A stretch of 64,000 nucleotides of DNA from Tetradesmus obliquus (Eukaryota; Chlorophyta; Chlorophyceae; Sphaeropleales; Scenedesmaceae). Positions 24,495-37,400 of the stretch are shown here, in pieces (within the stretch, counting starts at the first letter, position 1; each line of letters starts with the position of its first letter). Location of the stretch: NCBI GenBank assembly GCA_030272155.1, contig CP126206.1, forward strand, positions 4,350,155-4,414,154. Direction: 5' to 3'. A program made the translations under genes and the position numbers. Under the pieces are notes generated by a model that made no database searches, was not told the origin of the DNA, and saw only the letters and a program-made list of their open reading frames with translations.

Positions 24495-24615
24495 ACATGT
24501 CCAGTCGCAAAGCGCACAGGACATGAGACTGGACCTGCACACCCACCAACTGGACACGATTTGGTGCGACTGGACATGCCTGGACATGCAGCTGGACATC
24601 TCGGTGACCATAGTG
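24495..24615. repeat. Right subterminal motif array and terminal inverted repeat
   Basis: About six TGTCCAG/CTGGACA motifs lead into the terminal repeat (about 24580-24615), which ends TAGTG and mirrors the left end. There are fewer motifs than at the left end. Confidence 0.9.
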
Positions 24616-24660
24616 GTAGGACTCCGGAGTACTCCAGCTACTCCCGGCAATTCAGCAGCT
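24616..24660. repeat. GTA target duplication and resumed GGAGT repeat
   Basis: GTA (24616-24618) is followed by GACTCCGGAGTACTCC, the continuation of the repeat unit cut at 8872. Removing the element and one GTA would restore a normal unit. Confidence 0.85.
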
Positions 24661-25334
24661 CAGCCAGCTTTCGCATCTACCGATGCTTATTGACATGAGA
24701 TTTTGTTCGCTGTGATTATGTATTCTGAGCCGAACAGCTGTACTTCAGCTAGACATTCACTAATCGTATTTGATGCGACAATGTCCGCTCAGCGGCCCTG
24801 CTTCGTTGTTTGATATGAAAATGTGAAACGAATGGTGCTTGTAGCTTTCAGTAAATGCCAGCAATGGCAATCTTGGACATCACGACATCAAAAGTCAAAC
24901 CAGGTTACACGGAACAGCACTCAAGCACCTCTCGAGAACAGCACTCTATTCACAGTGCAGTGCACTGTGCAGTGGTGTATAGCACATCGCTGTTGCACAA
25001 TCCCGTTCATGCAAAGGGCACCACACATGCCTGCATCTCCTGCAGGATCCGCAGCGGCAGCTGCATCTCCACCGCCGAAGCTTCATCATCTCAGCAGTGC
25101 AGCTAGCTTCAGGTCAACATGCCCCATGTTGTATGCACTCTGTGACAGCATGCACGTGTTCTGCAGCATGAGCTGAAAGCAGGGGCGGTAGAAGTACCTG
25201 CACGCATCACCAAAATCAGAGCCTGCACCATAACACCTCAATCCAACCTTGCACCCTGCAGCCTAAACCTTCACATGCACGCATCACTTAAATCATGACC
25301 CCACGCAGAACCCTAAACTGCGTACTGGCTACGC
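24661..25334. other. No gene recognised
   Basis: Scattered short open frames with no motif. From about 25240 the sequence becomes rich in CCCTAAAC-like words, leading into the palindrome that follows. Confidence 0.5.
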
Positions 25335-25473
25335 TAAACCATAACCCTAGCCTCCCAAAACCCTAACCCTAACCCTGGGCCACTGCTCGGCCTTGCTTCC
25401 CTAGAGGGACCCAGACGGCCGAGCAGTGGCCCAGGGTTAGGGTTAGGGTTTTAGGAGGCTAGGGTTAGGGTTT
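25335..25473. repeat. Interstitial telomere-like palindrome
   Basis: Arms 25335-25392 and 25417-25473 are nearly perfect reverse complements. Each contains CCCTAA/TTAGGG words plus GGGCCACTGCTCGGCC, around a 24-base spacer. CCCTAAACCCTAAA words continue to about 25565. The order is CCCTAA inward then TTAGGG outward, the opposite of a head-to-head telomere fusion. Confidence 0.88.
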
Positions 25474-25565
25474 AGCTCCGCTCGCATCGCCGCACCCTAC
25501 ACCCTAAACCCTAAACCCTCACCTGCACGCATCACCTAAACCAAACCCTGCACCCTGAACCCTAA

Positions 25566-26149
25566 ACATATTCCTTTTGTTTTGTGTACGTCTAGTGTTG
25601 CTGGCAGACGGCTGTCACAGTGTGTTCACCCTGCTGCTGCTGCTGCTGGCTGGCTCTCCGGCTGTGTCCATGCCATGGCATGGTGGCGACAGCTATTGAC
25701 GAATCACTCGGTTTCCTGCCACTCTACAAAAAACACCGCGTCTATGTTGTGTGTATGAAGTTGACGTTACCGATTAGCTGTATGTGCGACTAGCTGTAGT
25801 TTGGAGGCCGAGCATTGTTGTGCTCAGCCAGCTGCTGTTCTTGTGGCAAGTTTGACCAGTCAACTTCAGGTAGGTTGACTGAGGGAGGATACTTTACGTT
25901 TTTGCACCCTTATGATGCGCATTCGTTTTAATGTTTTATACTTATAACATTGTTCAATCGATGCTTGTTTGATAACAGGGGAGTCAACCGAAGGTTCACG
26001 TTGAGCTACAGGCCTGTACCCAGCACGAAAGTATGGCGACAGTGTGAGCGAAGCCAGAACATGTTTGTATAATCGCGAACCAGCAAACCGTTTTAGTTGT
26101 TGCAGACGGTGCCATGCACTCTCGCGTGCATTTGGAGGCGAGTGCCGGG
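25566..26149. other. No gene recognised
   Basis: AT-richer than its surroundings around 25900-26000, with no coding exon, RNA gene or repeat that can be supported. Confidence 0.5.
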
Positions 26150-26452
26150 AGTAGTTGGAGTACTCCGGAGTGGTCCTCCAGCTGGCAGGTCGTCAGCCTG
26201 GGTTCTTCGGGAGTGGTGTTGAAGCACTCCCAGAGAACTCTCGTGGACCTCCTGGAGTGTTTGACATATGTTTAGATTACTCCAGGAGCACTCCTTGGTG
26301 CTCCAGTAGGGGTACTCCAGGCCCAACTCCATGGGAGTTTGGGTGTGGGAGTAGGTGCCTACTCCCAGCCACTGCAAAGCTGAACTCCAAAAAAAACTCC
26401 TGGAGGTCTGGGGTACTCCGTTGGCTATATGTGGGGGGGGGGGGGGGGGGGG
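26150..26452. repeat. Dispersed GGAGT/ACTCC repeat with 20-base G run
   Basis: Degenerate copies of the GGAGTACTCC family fill 26150-26420, followed by an unbroken G run at 26433-26452. The same family forms the array at 8480-8872. Confidence 0.75.
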
Positions 26453-27291
26453 AGGAGCAGCCGACTCATGAGGCCTACCTCTCATCTGGACTGGCAGGAG
26501 AAGCTGCACTCATGCGCGCAGCCGCGGGCTGACTGTGCATGATGCACACAAGTGGCGCCTGCCGCACTGACTTGCTAGCTACCGTGGGTTGCGGCATCAG
26601 CACAAGCAGCACACACGAGGATGTCCAACTGCTACGAAGGTGCTGCTCAAACGCAGGTGGCACACCCAAAGCAGAAAGCGTACGTGAGCACACTTAGCTT
26701 CATGCATGCAAGGCAGCCAGGGCTGTCCATGGCCACCCTCACCGTGGGCAGGCGCCCTTAGGATGTCAGCAACCCCACGACAGTGGACATGAATGTGGCG
26801 GCGCTGGTGCGTGAGATCGCGGCATTGGCCGTCCATGGGCATTATCGAGTGAACAACACAGGCTGCTACAGATGCTACTACCCTAAGCCTTCACGGTCAG
26901 ACATTGCATGTTATGACACTGCATGGAACTTGGGCGAAGTGGGTGATGGTCTCCTGGTCCAGCGTTGCTTGAAGGCGCATAGCTATGCATGCACCTCTGT
27001 TGTTGACCATCCAGGAGCCGTAAAGTTTAACTGCCATAAGTTACGGCCACTTGTACTTCATGTTGCAGTTGCGCTTGCAGCAAATGGCTCAAGGCTACAG
27101 TGACCTTGCCTCAGTCTCAATATGGCCTAATCATTGCTCTTTGCAGTTGTAGGAAGACGATGCAAATCAGGCAATGAGCATAGGGCGCAGGCGGCAATGC
27201 AATGCGGTGCTGGACAGCAGCATGCTTTATTGCAGGATGCGGAATCAGCGCAGGCTGTCAGGAAGCAACAAGAGTTTGACGGGAGCAAAAG

Positions 27292-27293
<2 letters not shown>
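26453..27293. other. No gene recognised
   Basis: An open frame at 26783-27103 on the plus strand has unremarkable composition but no motif, no splice partner and no signal peptide, so it is not called. Confidence 0.4.

Positions 27294-27341
<48 letters not shown>
27294..27341. repeat. CAG run
   Basis: About sixteen CAG triplets, not part of any supported gene. Confidence 0.9.
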
Positions 27342-27343
<2 letters not shown>

Positions 27344-27530
27344 CTGGGGAGGACATTACAGTGCTACAGACAATGTTGGTGTATGCATGCATCTTGCTCC
27401 TGCATACGTAGTGCTTTTTATAAGGGCGCCGTGTCCGGTTCTTAGTGTAGCTATGTAAGACATCCCTTTGCTGCCATAGCACAAGGCGAACCACAAGCCA
27501 CCGCAGTAAAGGCCCAACTTGTCTAGATAT

Positions 27531-27577
27531 GGGGGGTGGGGGTGGGGGTGGGGGTGGGGGGGGGGGGGGGGGGGGGG
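27531..27577. repeat. G-rich tract ending in a 22-base G run
   Basis: GGGGGTG words run into an unbroken G stretch at 27556-27577. Such DNA can form quadruplexes and is prone to sequencing error. Confidence 0.9.
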
Positions 27578-28479
27578 CGGTGCTATGGTGTGGATGTGCG
27601 CCGGAACCAGAGGAGAGGCCAGTTGATTATTCATTATTTGATGTTCATCTGCTATTTGCGATTTTATAATAAGACACATGGTGTAATTGCCGGTGACAGC
27701 TATGGGCCTTATGTGACATGCTGAATTGTGGCGTTGATGCTATGGCTTGAACGGTTGGGGTCGCGATCTAAATCTGGACATGTCGCCCCCTCCTGTCCCT
27801 CTAGTTTAGAAGAGGGGTAGCAACATGATGATGGTGACATGCTGAATAGTACTGTTTGTTCAGTGCACACACGTGTGAAAGTCACTTGTTGGTCCCTGGG
27901 TCCCTGAGGGGGTGGGGTGGTGCAGCAAAACACCAAAATCTTGTGTTGAGTGACACCCTTGAACAGGTTGACTCAAAAAAATTTGCTCTCTTCTCGTCAC
28001 TGGTCACTGCAGCTGCAGTGCAGCTGCTGCGCTCGGCGCCAGTGACTGGCGCCAGTGCACGTGCTTGGTCACCATGCATGGGTCACCATGGTGCACCATG
28101 GTGACCAAGCGGTTAGGGTCATTGACAACCTGGGCTGCCCAAGACACGGTGCCTGGTGCATCGGCATTAAAAAAACCGTGCAAACGTCGCAGTTTCAGCG
28201 CGTTTGTTTGCTTACGCGCTGCTGCTTACACCTCTGGACCACGGCATGTTGTCCTGAGCACTGACGAGGGACAACCTGCACCTGACAGGGGACAACTGCC
28301 CTGCGGGTTTCGACAAACGCGTGCATTCGCCACTGCTGGCATCTCCTCCGATCGGTTTTCACTGTGAAACGATGAATTTTGACCTGTTGCATATGGTCTT
28401 TTCAGGACAAGCGAACAGCAGCATCGTGTAGTGGCTGCTGCTTGTCGAACTCTTGGATGTGCTGCTAAAACGTCACACT
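27578..28479. other. Upstream region of the plus-strand cysteine-rich gene, with nested palindromes
   Basis: No coding exon is seen. At 28063-28110 GCTTGGTCACCATG pairs with CATGGTGACCAAGC across a spacer that carries another GGTCACCATG copy; GGCGCCAGTGACTGGCGCC and GCAGCTGCAGTGCAGCTGC palindromes lie just upstream. No TATA box was found. A three-codon upstream ORF (ATG at 28456) precedes the start. Confidence 0.5.
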
Positions 28480-31400
28480 ATGGCTTCGGAAGCGTTTCGT
28501 GTGGTGGTTGTATTGCTAGGACTGGTAGCGGGCGCAGTTGCTGCTTCTGGACCCCGCGCAACAGGTCAGAGAGCATGTGTCTTGCCTCAACATGTCTTTG
28601 CACGCTTAGAGATCTTGAGTGCGACATCCCTTGCAGCAAACGAAAGTAAGACTGAGCATGTTCACATCAGCTTGATGCACGAGCCTTCCTCGGCTGCAGC
28701 TTGGCACAGGCTGCTCCCCATTCAGCCAGTGCTGCAGTGTCTTGGGCCAATTTCAGTCGCCAGCAAGGTGCCAGGACTACTAAGAAACTATAGTACTTTG
28801 CGTGTCTCATCACTACAGGACCACCTGCTGTCAACACCCATTGAGGGTGAGTTGCAAAGTCGTGTTGAGCACCACTCCAGCTGCAGTACATCCTGACCAC
28901 GTGATGATTGTATTGATTTCCACCCGTGCAGAGCGACGTTTGTTACAGCAGACACTATGCCCTGAAGGCTGCGAGTCGCAAAGCGTCTCTCCAGGCTCAT
29001 GCGTGTATGATGGGACATCAGGCTTCGTGCTGTGCGTGAACTGCAAAACTTCAGAGAACCTGGTGGCTGCCCCTGACGGTTCATGTGGTAAGCTTGCTTT
29101 GCGACATGAATGTGTTGTCTTAGTAGCGAGGTGCAATCAGCAACAGCATGCCGGCCTGCCTAGTATCACAGGAACACCAGTATAAAGCATATAGGAGGAT
29201 GCAACACCGCATGTAATCAGACATGTTTCAGCTGCGCGTGTTGTCAGCTGAAGACCTGCCTGCTGCTCCTTCATCTGCGGCTGTTGGAGCTGCTTCTGTA
29301 CGCTATCAAATGTCGTATTGCATCCAGGCACTCCACACGTGCAGGTTGAGCGACACGCTGCTCCTACCACTGATGTGCCCAGAGCATGTGCACTTGTTGC
29401 AGGATGTAGCCCTGGCAGCTATCTTTCCAACTCCCCACCCAAGTGTCAACCGTGCGAACTAGGGAACTTCTGCCTGGGGGGAAGCGCAACTGCATCAACA
29501 CAGACGAGCTGTGGGCCGAACTTGACGACCCGCAATAAGGGAGCTAGTAGGCGTGATGAGTGTGGTGAGCAGATCAACCTGGTGTGTTTGTTGGGTGCTG
29601 ATTATGTCCCTGCTTGACCAGTATAGCCAGTAACAGCACATGCCAGGGATGGGTACACGCGTGTATGGCACACATGCCAGCTGGACAGTGCCGATCGGAT
29701 GGCAGATGGTGCCACCTGTCATGATTGCTGCTGTGCAGCATTGCGGTCCAGGCGGTAGCAGCCGGCGCCCCCCTCCCCCCCATCCGGAGACCGATGCGCA
29801 GCATGCAACAAACATGTGGAATGACATGACTCATCAGTGATGGTGTTCACCCTTACTGTGGATAATACTTTTCCCCCAAGCCCGTCAGTCTCTAACAGGT
29901 ATTGCTGGCGTGTTGTTGCTGTTGCAGTGGCTGAGGCAGGGTACAGGCTGACAACCTCTGGCGCTGCTGAGCAGTGCCCTGTAGACACCTTCAACAGCGG
30001 CAAAAACAAGTTGACATCATGTACTCCCTGCCCTGGTGCGTTCTGCAACAGTTTGCATAGCTGATGCTGCAGTGATGGGTAGTCCAGGGCGAACTTTGTG
30101 GTGCACAGGGATGGAGGCTGTCAATCAGAAAGCATCAAGCTGCCACATACTTGCCAGCAGTTGCATTAGTCTTGACAGGTGCTGTGCTGGCGTTCAGCCT
30201 ATGTCAAAGGTTGGTTTTGCAATTAACACGCAGCTACATGTGTGCGCAGGGCTGTACACGCGTGCCAATGCATCCTTTGCATTTTCAGCTAAAATACAGC
30301 TTGCAGACACGTTGATGCAGGTGCACGTCTTGCTTACACGCCCATCCAGCCAGCATGCTGCTGATGAGGGTGATGGCATTGCAGCGATGCGGGTCTCTGT
30401 GTACCGGCTCTGTTGTTAAACATGTCGAACTGCTGTTGCTGCTGCTGCTGTAGCGGGACTGACAACAAATCAAGGGCTGGGAAAAAATTCGGGCAACGAT
30501 TGCTGTGAGCAACAGATGGGTTGTAGCAAAATCAACAATGAGCATGTAGCACCACAATGGCATACATCTGCTGCAACAGCGCTGTTGAACGCAGTAAGTA
30601 GTAGTTGCCACTTCATTGCACACCTGGTGCAAGCCAGGAGGGTCAGTACAACAGCCCAATGCACCTGTTGCAGCATCGCACTTGTTGGTGTTGGGTCAGC
30701 TGCTGCGTTGGACAGGCCAGTGATCGCTCCAAACTCGACATACCGTTTGTACACCCCCACTGGCGCATCTCTCATCAATGCATGGCTTTCTGCGCTGTGC
30801 AGTGGTACGCCCTGGCTGGAGGGCAGGGTCAGGGTCTGGGGTAAAGGCGGTCAGGTGCCCCCGAGGTCAGTACCGTGGAGGCTTTGCTGCTTACTCCGCT
30901 GCTGCAAGCTGCACGGCTTGCCCTCAACAGACCACCACACAGTTCTCGGCGAGTTCGATAATCAGCAACTGCACCAGTGAGTGTAAGCGGTCAGTATGAA
31001 CAACTAACTGATTGGCAGAGTTGCCAGGCTGTACCTCGGGGTGGGAGATCTCCACTGCACACCATGCCATGATCAACGTGCAAGGAAGTCGCAGATACCG
31101 ATGAGCAGCGCAGTTGAACGTCTTTGCGAGATTTGGCGCGCGAGCGTGTGCCTATTGCTCTTTGGTGTTCACACTCTTTTTCCTGGTCGCACACCTTGTG
31201 TTCATCCTGTTGGGGCTCATACAAGATAGTGCCAGAACCTACATGTGACTATCCTCTCTCAATTAGCTTTGATGACAAGTCTTCCTGGTACTGTCATGCA
31301 CTGCAGTGCTACTGCCTGGAAGGAGCTGGATAGATCCCACAAAGCAAGTCCTTGGACCCAATCCGCCTACGCAGGAATGTCCGTTGCACAGTTGGTGCGC

Positions 31401-34400
31401 AGGTGGCATTTTTGAGACGGCTTCGGATGGTAGCGAAGCATGCCTCAACGGCCTGTGGACCAACGGAACTGGAGCAACGTCAGTCCGCTCATGCCGTGAG
31501 TTGCAACATACTGCATGTCATCAACTGCCAGTGTTTTGCATGGCCAGCAGCTCAGCAGCAACTATGAGGCAGCTGGCAACACCCCCTTCATCAGCTGATT
31601 GCCCTTTTTGATTATACCATCTCGTATGGACCGTACGGCATGTGCCGTAGCATGCAACTTGTAATCCTCCTTCTCTTACCACAACCGTTTGGGCTGCTAC
31701 TGTTTGCCTGTGCAGGCGTGCCTCCTGGTCACTACTTGAATACACAGGGCACAGTAGAAGCCTGCCTAGCTGGAAGTTACCAGCAGAACTGGCTTGATCC
31801 AGCTGCAACTGCAGCCAAATCATGCGTGACATGCGGTGTTGGTGTGCAATCTACCACCTGCACCTTTCTGAGCGGCCCTGCTGCCAGCGTGGCTGGGTCA
31901 AGTAGTTGCTGCTGTAAGTAGTGGTGAAGGCAGAAAACCATGTGATGGCTGCCTGAACACTGAACATAGCAGTTTTCAGTACTATGTGTGCATCTGGTAT
32001 GGGGTTGCAGTGCTGATGAGGAGCTGCTCATGCAGTTGAGTAGCCTATTCGCATCTGTACCAGACAGCGGCATCCGAAGTGTGGGCACTGCCAGCATACC
32101 ACGATGTTTATTCAACGGTCACATGCTGATGGCAACGCTGTCGATGCTACTGCAATGCACACTTGCTGCATGCATTGTGCAGTATGATGCAGTGGCGGGC
32201 CAAGTCACTGCTGATCTGAAGCCACGCTTTGCTGTGCCTTGCAGACATCCGCATGGGCGAAGGCGTTGTCGTGGACAGCAGTGCCAGCAGCACCTCAGGC
32301 CGCCTCACCTTCAGGGCTGTGACCTGCACCGGCAACCACTATGGGGTAAATGTTACGAGGTCCATTCTAACAAGTTCTCCTTGCAGGGTGAGTGCTGCAG
32401 GCTGGGGACGATGGGGATGTCCCTCATGCAGTGCAAGTGCACAGCAGGACTTCGCCGCACGCTGTTTATGATGATATCAGCAACTACATAACTCGCTACT
32501 ACTGCTGTGACAATCTTGCTGATGTGACTATGTGCACTGCATGCAGGCATGTCCACTGGGAACAGTCACATCAACATCCACATTGTCTGTCCAGCCGTGC
32601 TCTGGGGACCAGTGCCGCGACGGGGTCACCGGCGGCTTCTACAACAAAGCAGCTTGCAGGTACCCTACAGGCGCCACCTGCGGCAGCATCCAAGGCAGCA
32701 GCAATTCTGGCAGGACGTTTTCATCATGCAGTGCTCTTCGCCCACACTATGACACAAGCAAGGCGACCGCCACCATTGAGGGAATGACACAAACAGAAGC
32801 ATCAGGCCAGTGCTGCACAGAGGTAAGCACTTTGTGCTCTGCCACCTTAGTGTACTGCGATTGTTCGGTCACGTGCACTGTGCCGGGAATCGCAGTCTCA
32901 CACAGAACCCATGATGATGTTGAAGAAGCCAGCAGCACTCTCAGCTTGTGCAGGCAGACATCATGCAAAGATGCAATAGGGGGGCAGACAGTGCGCAGAG
33001 ACAGCCTCAGCTACCACAGTATTGAGGCAGTTGCAGCCCACGCGATACACAAGCCCTTGACCATCGATGATACACCCTGTAGCATGTGCTGCCTTGATGT
33101 GCCATCATGCCCAGGCTTACTTTTGTCAAGCAGTCGACCTGCTGGTTGTTGGGGTGTATTTTGACCCTTATTGAAAAACAATTTTTTTTCGGTGGCGAAG
33201 ATGAAATGTATTCCTTGCCCTGCATATTGCGAGGTCCATGTGGTACAGTGCAGCAGGATTGAACTAGTGAAGCACGTAGTAACACATCCGGACTACATGA
33301 ACAGCTGTGTGAGCTGGAAAGTGAGATGCCTACAGCAGGTTGCTCATGACAGGGCACTTGATGCCAGCGTGGGATACAACACTGGCTGTGCTGCACGTTG
33401 TGCAGTTCGCAGCAAACCCTAGCCTGAACGCGGTTTGGATGATCATGTTCTATGAACGCGGTTGGGATGATCATGTTGTATGGCACAGTTGGGATGATCA
33501 TGTTGTATGACAGCAGTTGGGATGATCATGTTGTGTGACAGTGTTTGGAATGATGGTGCTTCTTGGCACAGTTGGGATGATCATGTTGTATGGCACAGTT
33601 GAGATGATCATGTTGTATGGCACAGTTGGGATGATCATGTTGTATGGCACAGTTGAGGTGATCATGTTGTGTGGCAGCAGTTGGGATGATCATGTTGTAT
33701 GACAGCGGTTGCAGTGATGGTGACTTATAACGCTCTGCGCTTGAATGTGGCCGTGGGTTGACAATATACTGTGCTCGAATGCTTGATACTAAATGCAGGA
33801 CAGACAGAAGGTTTACTGTCGCTGTCGTCATCATAGTGTTAAGAACAGCTGGAACACGCCTGAGACAGCTGTGGGGAGTTTCATTGCTGCGATTCCAAGT
33901 TGTGCACAGTGGTGAACACCACCTGTGCACAGTGGGGAACACCACCTGTACATACAGGAACCCGACATGAGGCAGAAGCTGCAGTAACATCAGCCTGCCT
34001 TGCTGCAAGCTTTGACGCATTGTCTCTCTTCAAATCTAAAAGAGTACTACGTTCACCCCTCCTCCTGCTGCTGCTGCTGCTGCTGCTGTGTACGTGTTGG
34101 TGCAACAGCTCACCTGTACTGGCTACAGCTGCCCAACACCGACTCAGCCGAAGACCCCTGTGCAAACTGGTCAAGCACCAAGCACCGACTACTGCTGTGT
34201 GAGTGCAGGTTGACTACGTCAGTGCACTTGATGCTATACATTGTGGTTTTCAGCTGTGAAATAGTTCATCCTTTGACTGCTGCCGGCTTTTTATGCTCAA
34301 ACTTCGACAGTGCACCTTGAGCACGACATTTATGGAGTTAGTGCATGTTTCTGGTCATCTGTGTTGCTGAAAATGTTGCAATTTCACAGCTGATTGAACA

Positions 34401-37400
34401 TGACAATTGACTTGTCATAACGCACGCATGCATGTACACACCTGTCAGCAGTTGGACTGCCCCGCACGTGTCAACTGGCTTTCCCATCCCGAAGGCTGCT
34501 GACATGTGTGTTGCATACTGTCTCTTGCCACTACTAGTAGCTGGTAGCTTGTGTTGCACACTGTACTTGCAGCACAGCTGTGACTCTGACAGCGGCCTTG
34601 GTTGAGCTGACAGCACTTGCCATGTGCCTCACAGCAGCGGTAGCGCCACAAAGCTCAGCATGGGTCTTGCTGTGTGGGGGCTGTGCACTGCGTGCGCACA
34701 AGCTGCCGTGCATGCCGTAGCAGTTGACAGCACCCAGTGCACCGCTGCTGCCCTGAGCGAGCAGCAAACCCGCTGCTGGCAGCTGCATTGCGTATTGCTT
34801 CTGGTGGTGGCAGCCTCATGTTGCCTGCTGTGACATGCGTGCCGCGTGTGCAGGTTTACAAAACAGGCGCCACATGCGCAGACACAACTGGCACTGGTCA
34901 GACCGGCTCAGCATACGCCTGTCAAACTCCGACCCCAACACTGTGGGACAGCGCACAGACCTTGAGCATCGTGGGCAAGACTGAAGCCGCAGCCAGCAGC
35001 ACCTGCTGCTTCTCAGGGGTGAGTGCACCTGATGTATATCCAGCTTCCTGTCACATGATCACCTTGTCGTGAGTACATGCCATGCGCTGAAACGATGCTG
35101 ATGGATGGCGGGCACCAAGCAGCGTCTAGCGTGTCAGCCCCATCACCTCGACTGCTAGCATGCCTTGCACTGCAGCAATTGCAAAACCGCCAAGGCTCTG
35201 CTGCATGATGTTTTGCGCACTTGCAATGCAGACCTATCCGGGATCAGCAACCTGTAACGACGTCAACGGAAACACAGCAGATGGCAACCAAGCCTTTGTG
35301 TGCTTATCTTCAGCCTACACACGGAACAGCGCGGTTGGTGACATTCAGGGGCTCACCAAATCCCAGGCTAATGCGGTTTGCTGTGATCCGGTGAGCTGCA
35401 GTCCATCCTGTGACGCTGTAAAACTGCACACACAATGCGGCAGAGTGATCGACTGTGATGCTGTGCAGCTCAGTATCAAGTGGCAGAGCAGACAGACTCT
35501 GCAGGTGAACCAGCGAGAACAGTCTATCTGTGGCAAACATCACCCGGTAGCGCCACAAAGCTCAGCATGGGTCTTGGTGTGTGGGGGCTGTGCACTGTGT
35601 GCGCACAAGCTGCCGTGCATGCCGTGGGAGTGAAGAGTACCCAGTGCACCGCTGCTGCCCTGAGCGAGCAGCAAACCCGCTGCTGGCAGCTGCATTGCGT
35701 ATTGCTTCTGGTGGTGGCAGCCTCATGTTGCCTGCTGTGACATGCGTGCCGCGTGTGCAGGTTTACAAAACAGGCGCCACATGCGCAGACACAACTGGCA
35801 CTGGTCAGACCGGCTCAGCATACGCCTGTCAAACTCCGACCCCAACACTGTGGGACAGCGCACAGACCTTGAGCATCGTGGGCAAGACTGAAGCCGCAGC
35901 CAGCAGCACCTGCTGCTTCTCAGGGGTGAGTGCACCTGATGTATATCCAGCTTCCTGTCACATGATCACCTTGTCGTGAGTACATGCCATGCGCTGAAAC
36001 GATGCTGATGGATGGCGGGCACCAAGCAGCGTCTAGCGTGTCAGCCCCATCACCTCGACTGCTAGCATGCCTTGCACTGCAGCAATTGCAAAACCGCCAA
36101 GGCTCTGCTGCATGATGTTTTGCGCACTTGCAATGCAGACCTATCCGGGATCAGCAACCTGTAACGACGTCAACGGAAACACAGCAGATGGCAACCAAGC
36201 CTTTGTGTGCTTATCTTCAGCCTACACACGGAACAGCGCGGTTGGTGACATTCAGGGGCTCACCAAATCCCAGGCTAATGCGGTTTGCTGTGATCCGGTG
36301 AGCTGCAGTCCATCCTGTGACGCTGTAAAACTGCACACACAATGCGGCAGAGTGATCGACTGTGATGCTGTGCAGCTCAGTATCAAGTGGCAGAGCAGAC
36401 AGACTCTGCAGGTGAACCAGCGAGAACAGTCTATCTGTGGCAAACATCACCCGGTAGCGCCACAAAGCTCAGCATGGGTCTTGGTGTGTGGGGGCTGTGC
36501 ACTGTGTGCGCACAAGCTGCCGTGCATGCCGTGGGAGTGAAGAGTACCCAGTGCACCGCTGCTGCCCTGAGCGAGCAGCAAACCCGCTGCTGGCAGCTGC
36601 ATTGCGTATTGCTTCTGGTGGTGGCAGCCTCATGTTGCCTGCTGTGACATGCGTGCCGCGTGTGCAGGTTTACAAAACAGGCGCCACATGCGCAGACACA
36701 ACTGGCACTGGTCAGACCGGCTCAGCATACGCCTGTCAAACTCCGACCCCAACACTGTGGGACAGCGCACAGACCTTGAGCATCGTGGGCAAGACTGAAG
36801 CCGCAGCCAGCAGCACCTGCTGCTTCTCAGGGGTGAGTGCACCTGATGTATATCCAGCTTCCTGTCACATGATCACCTTGTCGTGAGTACATGCCATGCG
36901 CTGAAACGATGCTGATGGATGGCGGGCACCAAGCAGCGTCTAGCGTGTCAGCCCCATCACCTCGACTGCTAGCATGCCTTGCACTGCAGCAATTGCAAAA
37001 CCGCCAAGGCTCTGCTGCATGATGTTTTGCGCACTTGCAATGCAGACCTATCCGGGATCAGCAACCTGTAACGACGTCAACGGAAACACAGCAGATGGCA
37101 ACCAAGCCTTTGTGTGCTTATCTTCAGCCTACACACGGAACAGCGCGGTTGGTGACATTCAGGGGCTCACCAAATCCCAGGCTAATGCGGTTTGCTGTGA
37201 TCCGGTGAGCTGCAGTCCATCCTGTGACGCTGTAAAACTGCACACACAATGCGGCAGAGTGATCGACTGTGATGCTGTGCAGCTCAGTATCAAGTGGCAG
37301 AGCAGACAGACTCTGCAGGTGAACCAGCGAGAACAGTCTATCTGTGGCAAACATCACCCGGTAGCGCCACAAAGCTCAGCATGGGTCTTGGTGTGTGGGG

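Larger units (their letters stand above)
8873..24615 (-). mobile_element. Complete CACTA (En/Spm-type) DNA transposon, 15.7 kb
   Basis: The element begins CACTATGGTCAC and ends GTGACCATAGTG. The inverted ends match over about 36 bases with three mismatches, then pass into subterminal TGTCCAG/CTGGACA motif arrays. It is flanked by GTA on both sides. Inside are two multi-exon minus-strand genes, a TNP2-like transposase (17338-24077) and a Lys-rich nuclear-type protein (9440-13528), plus a 283-bp satellite, a 57-bp repeat and a tandem array in a transposase intron. Both genes are open end to end, so it looks autonomous and recent. Cut-and-paste transposition through the transposase acting on the ends is family knowledge; present activity is not shown by sequence. 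Confidence 0.95.

Noticed and set aside
25335..25473. Telomere-telomere fusion scar
   Set aside because: A fusion would read TTTAGGG then CCCTAAA; here the order is reversed.
26783..27103. 106-residue open frame, plus strand
   Set aside because: No motif, no partner exon, no signal peptide; not above chance in this composition.
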